This document shows, piece after piece, positions 1 through 8,908 of a DNA stretch of 64,000 bases (positions are counted from its first letter, which is position 1; every line of letters begins with the position of its first letter). This DNA comes from Leisingera sp. ANG1 (GTDB lineage: Bacteria > Pseudomonadota > Alphaproteobacteria > Rhodobacterales > Rhodobacteraceae): contig NZ_AFCF02000007.1 in assembly GCF_000203975.2 (NCBI RefSeq), forward strand, positions 1-64,000, read 5' to 3'. The notes below the pieces were generated by a model. It worked only from the letters and a program-made list of their open reading frames with translations, was not told the DNA's origin and did not search any database. Position numbers and translations under genes: made by a program.

Positions 1-548
1 GCCAATCCCTCAGCGCGCCCGCCTGCAAAATCTCCAAAATGACCCAGTCTCTCCTGAGCGTCCAACCGTCTCTCCGGTCCGTCTCCCGTCCAACTCAGCG
101 TCGCCGCCGCCCCGTCCGGTGTGTCTCAGCTGCGCCTCAGCGCCGCCGGTGAGGGGGCTTTTACGGATACCCCCGAACACCCGCAACCCAAAAAACGCAA
201 AAAACAGAACTTTCCAAAAAGAAAAATCACAAATCAAACAATATCAACAACTTACACAACAACAAAGTCAGCAACACTGACCAAAAACCCAAAGCCCGCT
301 CAAACCCAGGACCAACCAAATCACACCAAAACCCCGCCAGAAACCACTTACCCACAGACTCAACAAACATATCCACAAAACCAAAACCAGGAACCAATGA
401 AAACAAACAGAATCCCCCCAACGGATTCTCACAGGAGCCTACTTCCTGTCAGAACAACCCGAACAGTGAGGCAAAGCCCCGGGCGAAGCATCAAGCTCAG
501 ACCGGCGCCGCACAACTGCGGGGCACTCAGAACTTTCGAACAGGGAGG
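1..548. other. Non-coding, A/C-rich stretch
   Basis: No recognisable gene. From about 180 to 420 the plus strand is almost free of G and poor in T, being made of A and C runs. Long open frames here are best explained by the lack of T (stop codons need T), not by coding. It lies downstream of the P5C-reductase-like gene. Two 9-mers resembling DnaA boxes in the same orientation sit 21 bp apart (348-356 TTACCCACA; 369-377 ATATCCACA). None of the usual origin neighbours is present, so no origin is called. Confidence 0.5.
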
Positions 549-1274
549 TTAGCTTTTGAGCTCACCCAGCCCCTCCGCAAGAGAAGTGCGCATGCCCGCT
601 TCTTCCATGTGCAACCGCAGCCGCTGATTATACCCGCCCGGCGTATTCAGCGCTTCGATCAGATCCGCGCATCCTGACGCCTGCAGGCTGGTGGACACCA
701 GCATCCGCAAAAAAGCCTCCCCTTGCGCGGGGTCCGATACCCGCTGCCCAAGCCAGTCCGCAGCATCCCCCACCAGGCGCGCAGCCGGCGAGAGCACTGC
801 CTGGGCCGCCAGATAGGACTTCAGCTCCGCTCCGTCTTGAAGCGCAAAGACCCGGTTGTCCGGCTCGAAAATCCGGCCAAGCAGGGCGGTATCCCCGAGG
901 GCCATGATTGGAGAGCCGCCCTGTGCGATGCCGGGAAACGGCATCATGACCGCTGCCGCCGTTGCCGGTGCAGCCCAGTCCGCAACCTGCTCCAGCTCCG
1001 CGCCCGCCATGAACGAGACCACTTGCTGATCCGCCCGGAAGGTCAGGCCGCCCAGAACGGCCTCCGCAATCTCCGCCATCAGGCCCAGGAAGACCACGTC
1101 GCTTGCATCGATCACGGCCTGATTTCCGCCCACGGCCACATCCTCAAAGGCCTCGGCAAGCGCCAAAGAGTGGCTTGCGCTGCGTTCCGAGACGGTGATC
1201 TGGTGGCCCTTGCCCGCCAGCCCCCGAACCACAGCGGAGGCGATGGTGCCACACCCCAGGACTCCCAGACGCAT
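549..1274 (-). CDS. Pyrroline-5-carboxylate reductase-like NAD(P)-binding protein (ProC family)
   Basis: A 241-residue protein of the ProC/P5C reductase family, slightly shorter than the usual ~270. The N-terminus has a Rossmann nucleotide-binding start (MRLGVLGCGTIASAVVRGL), and the C-terminal half contains the helical dimerisation part. Canonical ProC reduces pyrroline-5-carboxylate to proline with NAD(P)H in the cytoplasm. Here the gene begins 1 nt after the stop of the N-methylproline demethylase-like gene, so the two are almost certainly co-transcribed. That suggests a role in proline or proline-betaine catabolism rather than housekeeping proline synthesis. It could act on a related cyclic imine such as pyrroline-2-carboxylate. 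The family is clear; the substrate is inference. Confidence 0.75.
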   Translation of the reverse strand: MRLGVLGCGTIASAVVRGLAGKGHQITVSERSASHSLALAEAFEDVAVGGNQAVIDASDVVFLGLMAEIAEAVLGGLTFRADQQVVSFMAGAELEQVADWAAPATAAAVMMPFPGIAQGGSPIMALGDTALLGRIFEPDNRVFALQDGAELKSYLAAQAVLSPAARLVGDAADWLGQRVSDPAQGEAFLRMLVSTSLQASGCADLIEALNTPGGYNQRLRLHMEEAGMRTSLAEGLGELKS

Positions 1275-1275
1275 A

Positions 1276-3321
1276 TCAGATCTCCTTCATCAGCCGCAGC
1301 GCATCATAGATCGCCGCGTGAGTGTTGCGTGCAGAAACTGCATCGCCGATGCGGAACAGCTGGAGCCGGCCTGCAGAATTAGTGCGAATTGATTGGGGGA
1401 GGCCGCTGATCAGGGCACTTTGGTCCACCTCGCCCCGGTTGGCCGATGCGTCCTTGAGCGCAAAGTAGAGATCATCGAGCGGAAGCGTGCCATAGTTCAA
1501 GACCACCTGATCATACTCCGCCTGATAGGTATGGCCGCTGTAGTCCGTGCCGATGGACGCCGTCAGCCTGTTGCCGCTGCGCGCCAGCCCCTGCAGGCGG
1601 CGGGCAACTGTGAAGGTCACATCCTTGTCCTGCAGCGCCCGCATGTATGGCACCAGGTTCATGCCCATGATGTCAGGGGCAAAGGTCCGGTCGGGGGTCA
1701 TCACCTCCACTTTGGCGCCCGCATTTGCCGCAGATTCAGCTGCCATCAGGCCCGGATGGTCGCCGCTTTCGTCATAGATCAGCACGTGCCCGGCAGGCTT
1801 CACATCGCCGGAGATGACGTCCCAGCTGGACACCGCATGGGGCAGATCGCCGCCGGTTTCATGCAGCATCATGCAGGGCATTCCGCCGGTCGCCACGATC
1901 ACAACATCCGGATCCAGCGCCTGCACATCCTCTGCTTCGGCCCAAGTGTTGAAGCGGAACGCCACGCCCCGGGCTGCGCATTGCGCCATGCGCCAGTCGA
2001 TTATGCCGATCATCTCCGCCCGGCGCGGGTTCTGCACGGTCAGCCGGACCTGGCCGCCCGGCTCTGCCGCGGCTTCGAATACGGTGACGTCATGGCCGCG
2101 TTCGGCCGCCACACGCGCGGCTTCCAGGCCGCCCGGCCCGGCACCCACAATCACCACTTTCTTGCGGGTCTCAGCCGGGGTGATCTGGTGCGGCATCGTG
2201 AGTTCGCGCCCGGTGGCCGCATTGTGGATGCACAGCGCCTCCCCCGCCTGATAGATCCGGTCCAGGCAATAGGTGGCGCCGACGCAGGGGCGGATATCGT
2301 CTTCCCGCCCTTCCATGATCTTCTTCACGATATGCGGGTCGGCCATATGGGCGCGGGTCATGCCCACCATATCCAGCAGACCGCTGGCAACCGCATGGCG
2401 AGCCGTTGCCACATCGGGGATGCGTGCGGCGTGAAAGGTCGGCATGCCTGTTGCCTTCTTCACCTCTCCGGCAAAATCAAGGTGCGGCGCCGACTTCATG
2501 CCCTGCACCGGGATCACATCCGTCATCGCCGGGTCGGTATGGATGCGCCCACGGATCACGTTGAGGAAGTCCACCATGCCGCTGGCGGCAAGACGCTTAG
2601 AGATTTCCAGCCCCTCCTCCGGGGTGATCCCGCCCATTTCCGCCTCGTCCGCGGTGTAGCGAAGGCCGACGATGAACTCAGCCCCCACCCGGTCCCGCAC
2701 TGCCTGCAGCACGTCCATCGGAAACTTCATCCGGCTGTCCAGCGTCTGCCCGCCGTAAGGCCCGTCCAGGTCATTGGTCAGCGGCGACCAGAATTGATCC
2801 AGCAAATGACCATAGACCTGCAGTTCGATCCCGTCCATGCCACCCTCCTTCATCCGCTCCGCTGCGTCGGCGAAGTCGGAGATGATGCGGGTGATGTCCC
2901 AGTCCTCAGCCAGTTTCGGGAAAGACCGGTGCGCTGGCTCCCGGTGGCGCGAGGAGCTGACGGACGGCAGCCAGTCGCCCTTGTTCCAGCCGGTGCGGCG
3001 GCCTAGGTGGGTAAGCTGGATCATAACCGCCGCGCCGTGTTCGTGCAATTGATCCGTGAGGTTGCGGATCCAGGGAACCACCTCATCCTTGTAGGCGAGG
3101 ATATTGTTGAACACCGGCGGGCTGTCGCGGCTGACCGCGGCCGATCCTGCGGTCATGGTCAGCGCCACGCCCGCCTTGGCCCGCTCCGCGTGATAGGCGG
3201 CATAACGTTCCTTGGGCATGCCGTCCTCCGGATAGGCGGGCTCGTGGCTGGTGGTCATGATCCGGTTGCGAAGCGTCAGATGCTTCAGCTGATAGGGCTG
3301 CAGCAGCGGATCCTTGGACAT
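1276..3321 (-). CDS. N-methylproline (stachydrine-pathway) demethylase-like Fe-S flavoenzyme
   Basis: A 681-residue protein of the old-yellow-enzyme/2,4-dienoyl-CoA reductase/trimethylamine dehydrogenase family. It has an N-terminal FMN TIM barrel (~1-340), a short iron-sulfur linker, and a C-terminal FAD/NAD(P)-binding part with a GAGPGG dinucleotide motif (~390-680). The overall sequence and the ProC-like partner fit N-methylproline demethylase, which oxidatively releases the methyl group as formaldehyde or a C1 unit. The start at 3321 is chosen because AGGAGA lies about 6 nt upstream and the mature-looking MSKDPLLQPY follows; a longer in-frame extension to 3381 has no ribosome site. The linker retains Cys346, Cys352 and Cys364, but the position of the expected second cluster Cys is Ala349. 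Divergent TetR gene upstream. Other OYE-type dealkylases remain possible. Confidence 0.72.
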   Translation of the reverse strand: MSKDPLLQPYQLKHLTLRNRIMTTSHEPAYPEDGMPKERYAAYHAERAKAGVALTMTAGSAAVSRDSPPVFNNILAYKDEVVPWIRNLTDQLHEHGAAVMIQLTHLGRRTGWNKGDWLPSVSSSRHREPAHRSFPKLAEDWDITRIISDFADAAERMKEGGMDGIELQVYGHLLDQFWSPLTNDLDGPYGGQTLDSRMKFPMDVLQAVRDRVGAEFIVGLRYTADEAEMGGITPEEGLEISKRLAASGMVDFLNVIRGRIHTDPAMTDVIPVQGMKSAPHLDFAGEVKKATGMPTFHAARIPDVATARHAVASGLLDMVGMTRAHMADPHIVKKIMEGREDDIRPCVGATYCLDRIYQAGEALCIHNAATGRELTMPHQITPAETRKKVVIVGAGPGGLEAARVAAERGHDVTVFEAAAEPGGQVRLTVQNPRRAEMIGIIDWRMAQCAARGVAFRFNTWAEAEDVQALDPDVVIVATGGMPCMMLHETGGDLPHAVSSWDVISGDVKPAGHVLIYDESGDHPGLMAAESAANAGAKVEVMTPDRTFAPDIMGMNLVPYMRALQDKDVTFTVARRLQGLARSGNRLTASIGTDYSGHTYQAEYDQVVLNYGTLPLDDLYFALKDASANRGEVDQSALISGLPQSIRTNSAGRLQLFRIGDAVSARNTHAAIYDALRLMKEI

Positions 3322-3371
3322 GGGCGTCTCCTGGCATGATGTCTTGGCTTGGCGGCGGTTTTTTCGTCCAT

Positions 3372-3410
3372 CTTGACACATATGTCGATAAAACTTTCAC
3401 ACCTGTCAAG
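3372..3410. promoter_or_regulatory. Divergent promoter/operator between the demethylase and tetR
   Basis: The 129-bp divergent spacer contains an inverted repeat CTTGACA (3372-3378) and TGTCAAG (3404-3410). Each arm contains a TTGACA -35-like hexamer, one reading on each strand. A GACA-CATA-TGTC dyad lies within 3375-3386. This is a plausible overlapping divergent promoter and TetR operator; the -10 elements are weak matches, so transcription starts are not called. Confidence 0.4.
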
Positions 3411-3450
3411 AAAAGTTGCGCCTGCCCCGGCCCGCTGCTATGGCTGGCGC

Positions 3451-4065
3451 ATGGACACACAGGACATTTCCCGCCCGCGGCTGAGCGAAGAAGACTGGCT
3501 GGCAGCCGCCTATGAAGTTCTGACGGAAAGCGGTGTGGAAGCGGTGAAGGTGATGCCGCTGGCCAAGCGGCTTGGCGTATCGCGCACCAGTTTCTACTGG
3601 CACTTCAAGGACCGCGAGGAACTGCTGGAAGCGATGGTGCAGCGCTGGGAGGAAAGGAACACAGGCAATCTGGTGGCCCGCACCGAAGCCTATGCCGAGA
3701 GCATCGCCGAGGCGATGTTCAACCTGTTCGACTGCTGGATCGACCCGGAGCTGTTTGATTCCAGGCTGGATCTGGCCATCCGCAACTGGGCACGAAATGA
3801 CAGCCGCCTGCAGGAAAGGCTGGACCTTGCCGACGCCCGCCGCGAACGGGCCATGACAGATATGTTCTTGCGCTTCGGCTATCCGGAGGCGGACGCGCTG
3901 ATCCGCGCGCGGGCGATGATCTACACCCAGATCGGCTATATCTCTATGCAGGTGCACGAAAGCACGGAATACCGGATTTCGCTGATGCCCGGCTGGATCA
4001 AGGTGTTCACCGGCACCCGCCCTGAACAGCGGGAACTTGACCGGTTCCTGGCCCGGCACCGATAG
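3451..4065 (+). CDS. TetR family transcriptional regulator
   Basis: A 204-residue TetR-type repressor with the N-terminal helix-turn-helix at roughly residues 15-60 (VMPLAKRLGVSRTSFYWHF, typical TetR recognition region) and an all-helical ligand-binding C-terminal domain. It is divergent from the N-methylproline demethylase-like operon and probably controls it and itself; the ligand would be a pathway betaine or amino acid (inference). The ATG at 3451 is chosen because it begins just before the conserved N-terminus, while the in-frame upstream ATG at 3349 would read through the divergent promoter. No clear Shine-Dalgarno precedes it, so the mRNA may be leaderless or nearly so. Confidence 0.85.
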   Translation: MDTQDISRPRLSEEDWLAAAYEVLTESGVEAVKVMPLAKRLGVSRTSFYWHFKDREELLEAMVQRWEERNTGNLVARTEAYAESIAEAMFNLFDCWIDPELFDSRLDLAIRNWARNDSRLQERLDLADARRERAMTDMFLRFGYPEADALIRARAMIYTQIGYISMQVHESTEYRISLMPGWIKVFTGTRPEQRELDRFLARHR

Positions 4066-4348
4066 GGGCAGACCGCTGTACTTTCTTTGAAAGGCGCACT
4101 CCCGCCTGCCAGGCTGGCATCACAAATGCCCGCCCGCCAGTTGGACCGGGCGCCGCGCCTGAAAGGCGCGGCGCGGGTCGCTTCGGGCAATGCCCGAAGC
4201 GAAATTTCTCCTCTCCACGTGCCGCCCTTACGGCCTCCGGTAATGATGCACGCTGACGCGCCGGGCGCCCGCCCGGCGCCACCAAATGAAACGGGCGCGG
4301 AACCCTTGGTTCCGCGCCCGCCTTGTTTCATCAGGCATAACTGACGGC
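4066..4348. other. Intergenic structured region between convergent tetR and fdhA
   Basis: This stretch between convergent genes holds several strong inverted repeats: 4152-4172 (GCCGCGCCT/AGGCGCGGC), 4179-4201 (CGCTTCGGGCA/TGCCCGAAGCG) and the terminator hairpin at 4292-4320. The dense hairpin content resembles an interspersed intergenic repeat rather than coding sequence; copy number elsewhere cannot be judged here. Confidence 0.5.
4292..4320 (-). terminator. Hairpin terminator downstream of fdhA
   Basis: A perfect 13-bp stem (4292-4304 with 4308-4320) and a 3-nt loop, with TTTC-rich sequence following on the minus strand. It lies between the convergent tetR and fdhA genes and may act on both strands. 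Confidence 0.6.
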
Positions 4349-7123
4349 CTATTCGGCTGCAATCTGCCCTTCGATCTTCTCGACCTTCACCGCCGAGAAC
4401 TTGAACTCGGGGATCTTGCCGTAGGGGTCCAGCGCCGGGTTGGTCAGGATGTTGGCCGCCGCCTCCACATAGGCAAAGGGTACAAACACCATGTCCTCGG
4501 CAATTGCCCTGTCGGCACGTGCCATGATCTCGATCGAGCCACGGCGGGTCGACAGGCGGATCATCTCGCCCGGCTCGATGCCCATCAGCTTGAGCGTGCG
4601 CGGGTTGAGCGAGCAGTTCGCTTCCGGCTCCACCGCATCCAGAACTTTGGACCGGCGGGTCATTGACCCGGTGTGCCAGTGCTCCAGCTGACGGCCGGTG
4701 GTCATGATCATCGGATACTCCGCATCCGGCGCTTCATCCGGCGGGATCACCGATGCAGGGGTAAAGCGGGCGCGACCCTCGGGGCGCGGGAAGCCGTCAC
4801 CGAACACAATCGCCTGACCGGGGTCGGTCTCATGCAGAGACGGATAGGTGATGGTCTCGGTTTCCAGACGCTCCCAAGTGATGTTGTTCAGCGACTTCAT
4901 GTTCAGCTTCATCTCCGCAAAGACTTCGCTGACATCCTTGTAGTCCCACGGCAGGCCGATGCGCTGCGCCAGTTCGACAGTGACCTGCCAATCCTCACGC
5001 GCTTCACCCGGAGGAGCCACCGCGGGGCGCACCCGCTGCACCTGGCGGTTGGTGTTCGACACGGTACCGTTCTTCTCATAGAGCGCCGAGGCCGGCAGGA
5101 TGATGTCGGCATAGTTCGCCGTCTCGGTCAGGAAGATGTCCTGAACGATCATCAGCTCCAGCTTGGCAAAGGCATCGCGGGCGTGATCGGCATCCGGGTC
5201 GGACATCGCCGGGTTTTCACCCTGGATGTACATGCCCTTGATGTTGCCGGCATAGGCCTGATCGACGATCTCTGTCACGGTGAGGCCCTTCTCGTTCGAG
5301 AAGTCGCCGCCGCCCCAGACATCGGTGAAGCTCTTGCGGACATCATCCGAGGTCACGGTCTGGTAATCCGGCAGGAACATCGGAATGAGGCCCGCGTCAG
5401 ATGCGCCCTGCACGTTGTTCTGGCCGCGCAGCGGGTGCAGGCCGGCGCCCGGCTTGCCCACATTGCCGGTCATCAGCGCCAGCGAGATCAGGCAGCGCGA
5501 GTTGTCGGTGCCGTGAATGTGCTGGGACACACCCATGCCCCAGAAGATCAGGCCGGCCTTGCCGCCCGCAAATGTGCGGGCAACGCTGCGCAGCTGCTCA
5601 GGGGAGACGCCGCAGATTTCCGACATCTTCTCAGGCGTGAATTGCGCAAGATGCTGTTTTTCCGCTTCCCAGTTCTCGGTGTATTTGTCGATGTATTCCT
5701 GGTCGTACAGGCCTTCCTCGACAATCACGCTCATGATTGCGTTCAGCATCGACACGTCCGCGCCGGGGCGGAACTGCACCATTTCGGTGGCAAACCGGCG
5801 CAGGCCGACGCCGCGCGGATCCATCACAATGAGCTTGCCGCCGCGCTTGGTGAACTGCTTGAAGTAGGTCGCCGCCACCGGGTGGTTCTCGATCGGGTTG
5901 GAGCCGATCACGATCGCCACATCCGCGTTTTCGATCTCGTTGAAGGTTGCGGTCACAGCACCGGAGCCGACGTTTTCGATCAGCGCCGCAACAGAGGACG
6001 CGTGGCACAGACGGGTGCAGTGGTCGACGTTGTTGTGCTTGAAGCCCTGGCGGATGAACTTCTGGAAGAGGTAGGCCTCCTCATTAGTGCATTTCGCCGA
6101 GCCGAAGCCAGCCACCGATTTCGGGTTTTCGTCGCGCAGCTTGATCAGGCCCTTGGAAGCCAGATCCATCGCCTCTTCCCAGGTTGCTTCGCGGAAATGG
6201 GTCGACAGGTTGCCCGGATCGACGTTCAGGCCTTTGGCGGGCGCGTCGTCGCGGCGGACCAGCGGCTTGGTCAGGCGGTGCGGATGGTGGATGTAGTCAA
6301 AGCCGAAGCGGCCCTTGACGCACAGGCGGCCTTCGTTTGCCGGGCCGTTGATGCCCTCGACATGCTTGACCTTGCCATCCTTGACCTTGAGCGAGACCTT
6401 GCAGCCGACGCCGCAGAACGGGCAGACACTTTCGGTCTCAGAATCGTAGTCCTTGCTGTCGCCAACCTGGTTTTCATCCAGCACGGTGGCGGGCATCAGC
6501 GCGCCGGTCGGGCAGGCCTGCACACATTCGCCGCAAGCCACACAAGTCGATTGGCCCATCGGGTCAGCAATATCGAAGGTCGGATAAGCGTCGTGGCCCC
6601 GGCCGGCCATGCCGATCACATCGTTCACCTGCACTTCACGGCAGGCGCGCACGCACAGACCGCAGGAGATACAGGCGTCCAGATTCACCTTCATGGCAAC
6701 GTGGCTGTCGTCCAGCAGCGGAATGCGGCCTTCTTCCAGCTTGGGGAAACGGCTCTCGGTGACGCCATTCAGCTCAGCCATGTCCCACATGTGGGAGGAC
6801 TTGTCATGCGCCTCTTCCTTCTTGGGCTGGTCAGCCACCAGCAGTTCCATCACCATCTTGCGGGCGTTTTCGGCGCGCGCATTGTTGGTGGTGACAACCA
6901 TGCCTTCCGCGGGTTCGCGGATACAGGAGGCCGCCAGCGTGCGCTCGCCTTCGATCTCGACCATGCAGGCACGACAGTTGCCGTCCGGACGGTAGCCCGG
7001 CTGCGGCTTGTGGCACAGATGCGGGATCTTCAGCCCGCGGCCGTTGGCGACTTCCCAGATGGTCAGGCCCTTCTCAGCCGTAACCTGTTCGCCATCGAGT
7101 GTGAATGTGACTTTATCGCTCAT
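4349..7123 (-). CDS. fdhA: NAD-dependent formate dehydrogenase, Mo/W-bis-MGD alpha subunit
   Basis: A 924-residue catalytic subunit that oxidises formate to CO2 in the cytoplasm. Domains in order: N-terminal NuoG-like [2Fe-2S] ferredoxin (Cys37, 50, 53, 67), two [4Fe-4S] ferredoxin motifs (Cys151/154/157/161 and Cys194/197/200/204), a further [4Fe-4S] motif starting CPFCGVGC (Cys234/237/241/268), then the molybdopterin oxidoreductase core and a C-terminal dinucleotide-binding domain. The metal ligand/catalytic pair is Cys373-His374 (RLCHASS), so this is a cysteine enzyme, not a selenocysteine one. It lies 3 nt after the fused diaphorase subunit. The two-subunit layout matches Methylobacterium FDH1, but Mo versus W cannot be read from sequence. 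In this locus it is the final energy-yielding step of C1 oxidation after FolD and Fhs. Confidence 0.95.
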   Translation of the reverse strand: MSDKVTFTLDGEQVTAEKGLTIWEVANGRGLKIPHLCHKPQPGYRPDGNCRACMVEIEGERTLAASCIREPAEGMVVTTNNARAENARKMVMELLVADQPKKEEAHDKSSHMWDMAELNGVTESRFPKLEEGRIPLLDDSHVAMKVNLDACISCGLCVRACREVQVNDVIGMAGRGHDAYPTFDIADPMGQSTCVACGECVQACPTGALMPATVLDENQVGDSKDYDSETESVCPFCGVGCKVSLKVKDGKVKHVEGINGPANEGRLCVKGRFGFDYIHHPHRLTKPLVRRDDAPAKGLNVDPGNLSTHFREATWEEAMDLASKGLIKLRDENPKSVAGFGSAKCTNEEAYLFQKFIRQGFKHNNVDHCTRLCHASSVAALIENVGSGAVTATFNEIENADVAIVIGSNPIENHPVAATYFKQFTKRGGKLIVMDPRGVGLRRFATEMVQFRPGADVSMLNAIMSVIVEEGLYDQEYIDKYTENWEAEKQHLAQFTPEKMSEICGVSPEQLRSVARTFAGGKAGLIFWGMGVSQHIHGTDNSRCLISLALMTGNVGKPGAGLHPLRGQNNVQGASDAGLIPMFLPDYQTVTSDDVRKSFTDVWGGGDFSNEKGLTVTEIVDQAYAGNIKGMYIQGENPAMSDPDADHARDAFAKLELMIVQDIFLTETANYADIILPASALYEKNGTVSNTNRQVQRVRPAVAPPGEAREDWQVTVELAQRIGLPWDYKDVSEVFAEMKLNMKSLNNITWERLETETITYPSLHETDPGQAIVFGDGFPRPEGRARFTPASVIPPDEAPDAEYPMIMTTGRQLEHWHTGSMTRRSKVLDAVEPEANCSLNPRTLKLMGIEPGEMIRLSTRRGSIEIMARADRAIAEDMVFVPFAYVEAAANILTNPALDPYGKIPEFKFSAVKVEKIEGQIAAE

Positions 7124-7126
7124 GGC

Positions 7127-8815
7127 TCAGACCTCATCCGGAAAATGTTTCATGGTCAGGCGGATCGGGTTCGGCGCAGCCTGACCCAGGCCGCAGATCG
7201 AGGCATCGACCATCGCGGTGCTCAGCTCTTCCAAGAGGCCCTGATCCCACTTCTTCTCGCTCATCAGCTTGACGGCTTTTTCGCAGCCCACCCGGCAGGG
7301 GGTGCACTGGCCGCAGCTTTCGTCTTCGAAGAAGCGCAGCATGTTCAGCGCCGCGTCGCGGGCCGAGTCCTGGTCGGACAGGACAACCACGGCGGCGGAA
7401 CCGATGAAGGTGCCATGCGGCTGCAGCGTGTCGAAATCCAGCGGCACGTCATGCATCGACGCAGGCAGCAGGCCAGAGGACGGGCCGCCAGGCTGGTAAG
7501 CCTTGAAGGCGTGGCCGTCCAGCATACCGCCGCAGGCTTCGATGATGTCGGTGATGGTGGAACCGGAGGGCAGCAGATGCACGCCCGGGTTTTTCACCCG
7601 GCCGGAGACCGAGTAGCTGCGCAGGCCCTTGCGGCCGTTCTTCTCAACCGAATTCAGGCATTCCGGGCCTTCGCGGTTGATCTTGCAGACCCAGTACAGG
7701 GTTTCGACGTTGTGGACGAGGGTTGGACGCCCGAAGACACCCACCTGCGCCACAAACGGCGGACGGTGGCGCGGCTCGCCGCGCTTGCCTTCGATCGACT
7801 CGATCATCGCGCTTTCTTCACCGCAGATATAGGCTCCTGCCCCGCGGCGCAGGTCGATGTAGCCTTCTTCGACGATGCCGGCCTCTTCCAGCGCCTTGAT
7901 CTCGCGGCGCAGGATCTCCAGCACCGCCGGATATTCGTCACGCATGTAGATGAAGGCTTTCTCGGCCTCGACCGCCCAAGCGGCCATCAGCATGCCTTCC
8001 AGGAAGACATGCGGGGTGCGCTCTAGATAGTAACGGTCCTTGAAGGTGCCGGGTTCGCCTTCGTCACCGTTCACGGCGAGGTAACGCGGGCCTTCGTTGG
8101 CACGGACAAAGCCCCATTTGGTGCCGGACGGGAAGCCAGCGCCGCCAAGTCCGCGCAGGCCCGCTTCTTTGACCTTGGCCTGAACCGCCTCCCAGTCGCC
8201 ATTGGCGCGCAGGTCTTTCAGCGTGGCATAGCCGCCTTCGGCTTCATAGGCGGCGAAGGTTTCATACTCGGGGATATGGGCGTGGGTGTCATCTGCCGCA
8301 ATTGCCGCTTCCACCTTCTCGACGGTGGCGTGGTCGATGTGGTTGTGGCCGATTTCCAGTACCGGCGCTGTATCGCAGCGGCCCATGCAGGGTGCGCGCA
8401 GCACGCGGACCTGGGAGGCGTCCAGACCGTCTTGCAGAGCTTTTTGAAGTTGCTGGGCGCCTGCCAGTTCGCAGGACAGCGAATCGCAGACCCGGATGGT
8501 CAGAGCGGGCGGTGGGGTCTCGCCTTCCTTCACCACGTCGAAATGGGCGTAGAAGGTCGCAACCTCATAGATCTCCGCCTGGCCGGTGCGCATCTCCTCG
8601 GCCAGCGCCCGGATATGCGCGGCGCTGAGGCAGCCGTATTTGTCCTGAATCAGGTGCAGGAACTCAATCAGGAGGTCACGGTTGCGCGGGCGGTCCCCCA
8701 GCAGTTCCTGAACCTCGCTCAGCGCGATGTCGTCAACCTGGCGGCCTTTGGGCGTTTTGCGGCCCTTGCCTTTGCCGGACTTCCATACGCCCTTGCTATC
8801 ATCCAATGGTGCCAT
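7127..8815 (-). CDS. fdhB: Formate dehydrogenase fused gamma/beta (NuoE-NuoF type) diaphorase subunit
   Basis: A 562-residue fusion of two complex-I-like modules. The N-terminal ~160 residues are NuoE/FdsG-like, with [2Fe-2S] cysteines in CDSLSCELAG and APCMGRC. The rest is NuoF/FdsB-like, with the FMN/NADH region GLRGLGGAGFPSGTKW, the NGDEGEPGTFKDRYYLE stretch and the [4Fe-4S] motif ESCGQCTPCRVG plus a later Cys (SICGLG). It passes electrons from the alpha subunit to NAD+. Many relatives encode these as separate fdsG and fdsB genes. GGAGG precedes the ATG at 8815. No accessory genes (fdhD/fdsC, fdsD) lie nearby, so they must be elsewhere. Confidence 0.95.
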   Translation of the reverse strand: MAPLDDSKGVWKSGKGKGRKTPKGRQVDDIALSEVQELLGDRPRNRDLLIEFLHLIQDKYGCLSAAHIRALAEEMRTGQAEIYEVATFYAHFDVVKEGETPPPALTIRVCDSLSCELAGAQQLQKALQDGLDASQVRVLRAPCMGRCDTAPVLEIGHNHIDHATVEKVEAAIAADDTHAHIPEYETFAAYEAEGGYATLKDLRANGDWEAVQAKVKEAGLRGLGGAGFPSGTKWGFVRANEGPRYLAVNGDEGEPGTFKDRYYLERTPHVFLEGMLMAAWAVEAEKAFIYMRDEYPAVLEILRREIKALEEAGIVEEGYIDLRRGAGAYICGEESAMIESIEGKRGEPRHRPPFVAQVGVFGRPTLVHNVETLYWVCKINREGPECLNSVEKNGRKGLRSYSVSGRVKNPGVHLLPSGSTITDIIEACGGMLDGHAFKAYQPGGPSSGLLPASMHDVPLDFDTLQPHGTFIGSAAVVVLSDQDSARDAALNMLRFFEDESCGQCTPCRVGCEKAVKLMSEKKWDQGLLEELSTAMVDASICGLGQAAPNPIRLTMKHFPDEV

Positions 8816-8908
8816 GGGATCCTCCAGTCAGCACGTCTTTCATTCAGCCAATGCCATCAAGAATGAATATCGTCAAATCTGGAAATTGGATTGCACGATC
8901 AGAAAATC

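Noticed and set aside
348-377. Chromosomal or plasmid replication origin
   Set aside because: Only two imperfect DnaA-box-like 9-mers and none of the expected neighbours (dnaA, parAB, hemE, repABC); insufficient to call an origin.
121-552. 143-codon open frame in the left flank
   Set aside because: Lies in a T-poor, A/C-rich tract where stop codons are rare. The product is low complexity (Thr/Pro/Gln/Asn/Lys) and has no ribosome site.
4673-8026. 1117-codon open frame on the plus strand opposite fdhA/fdhB
   Set aside because: It is an antisense shadow of the two formate dehydrogenase genes, a common result of high third-position GC. The product has no recognisable domain.
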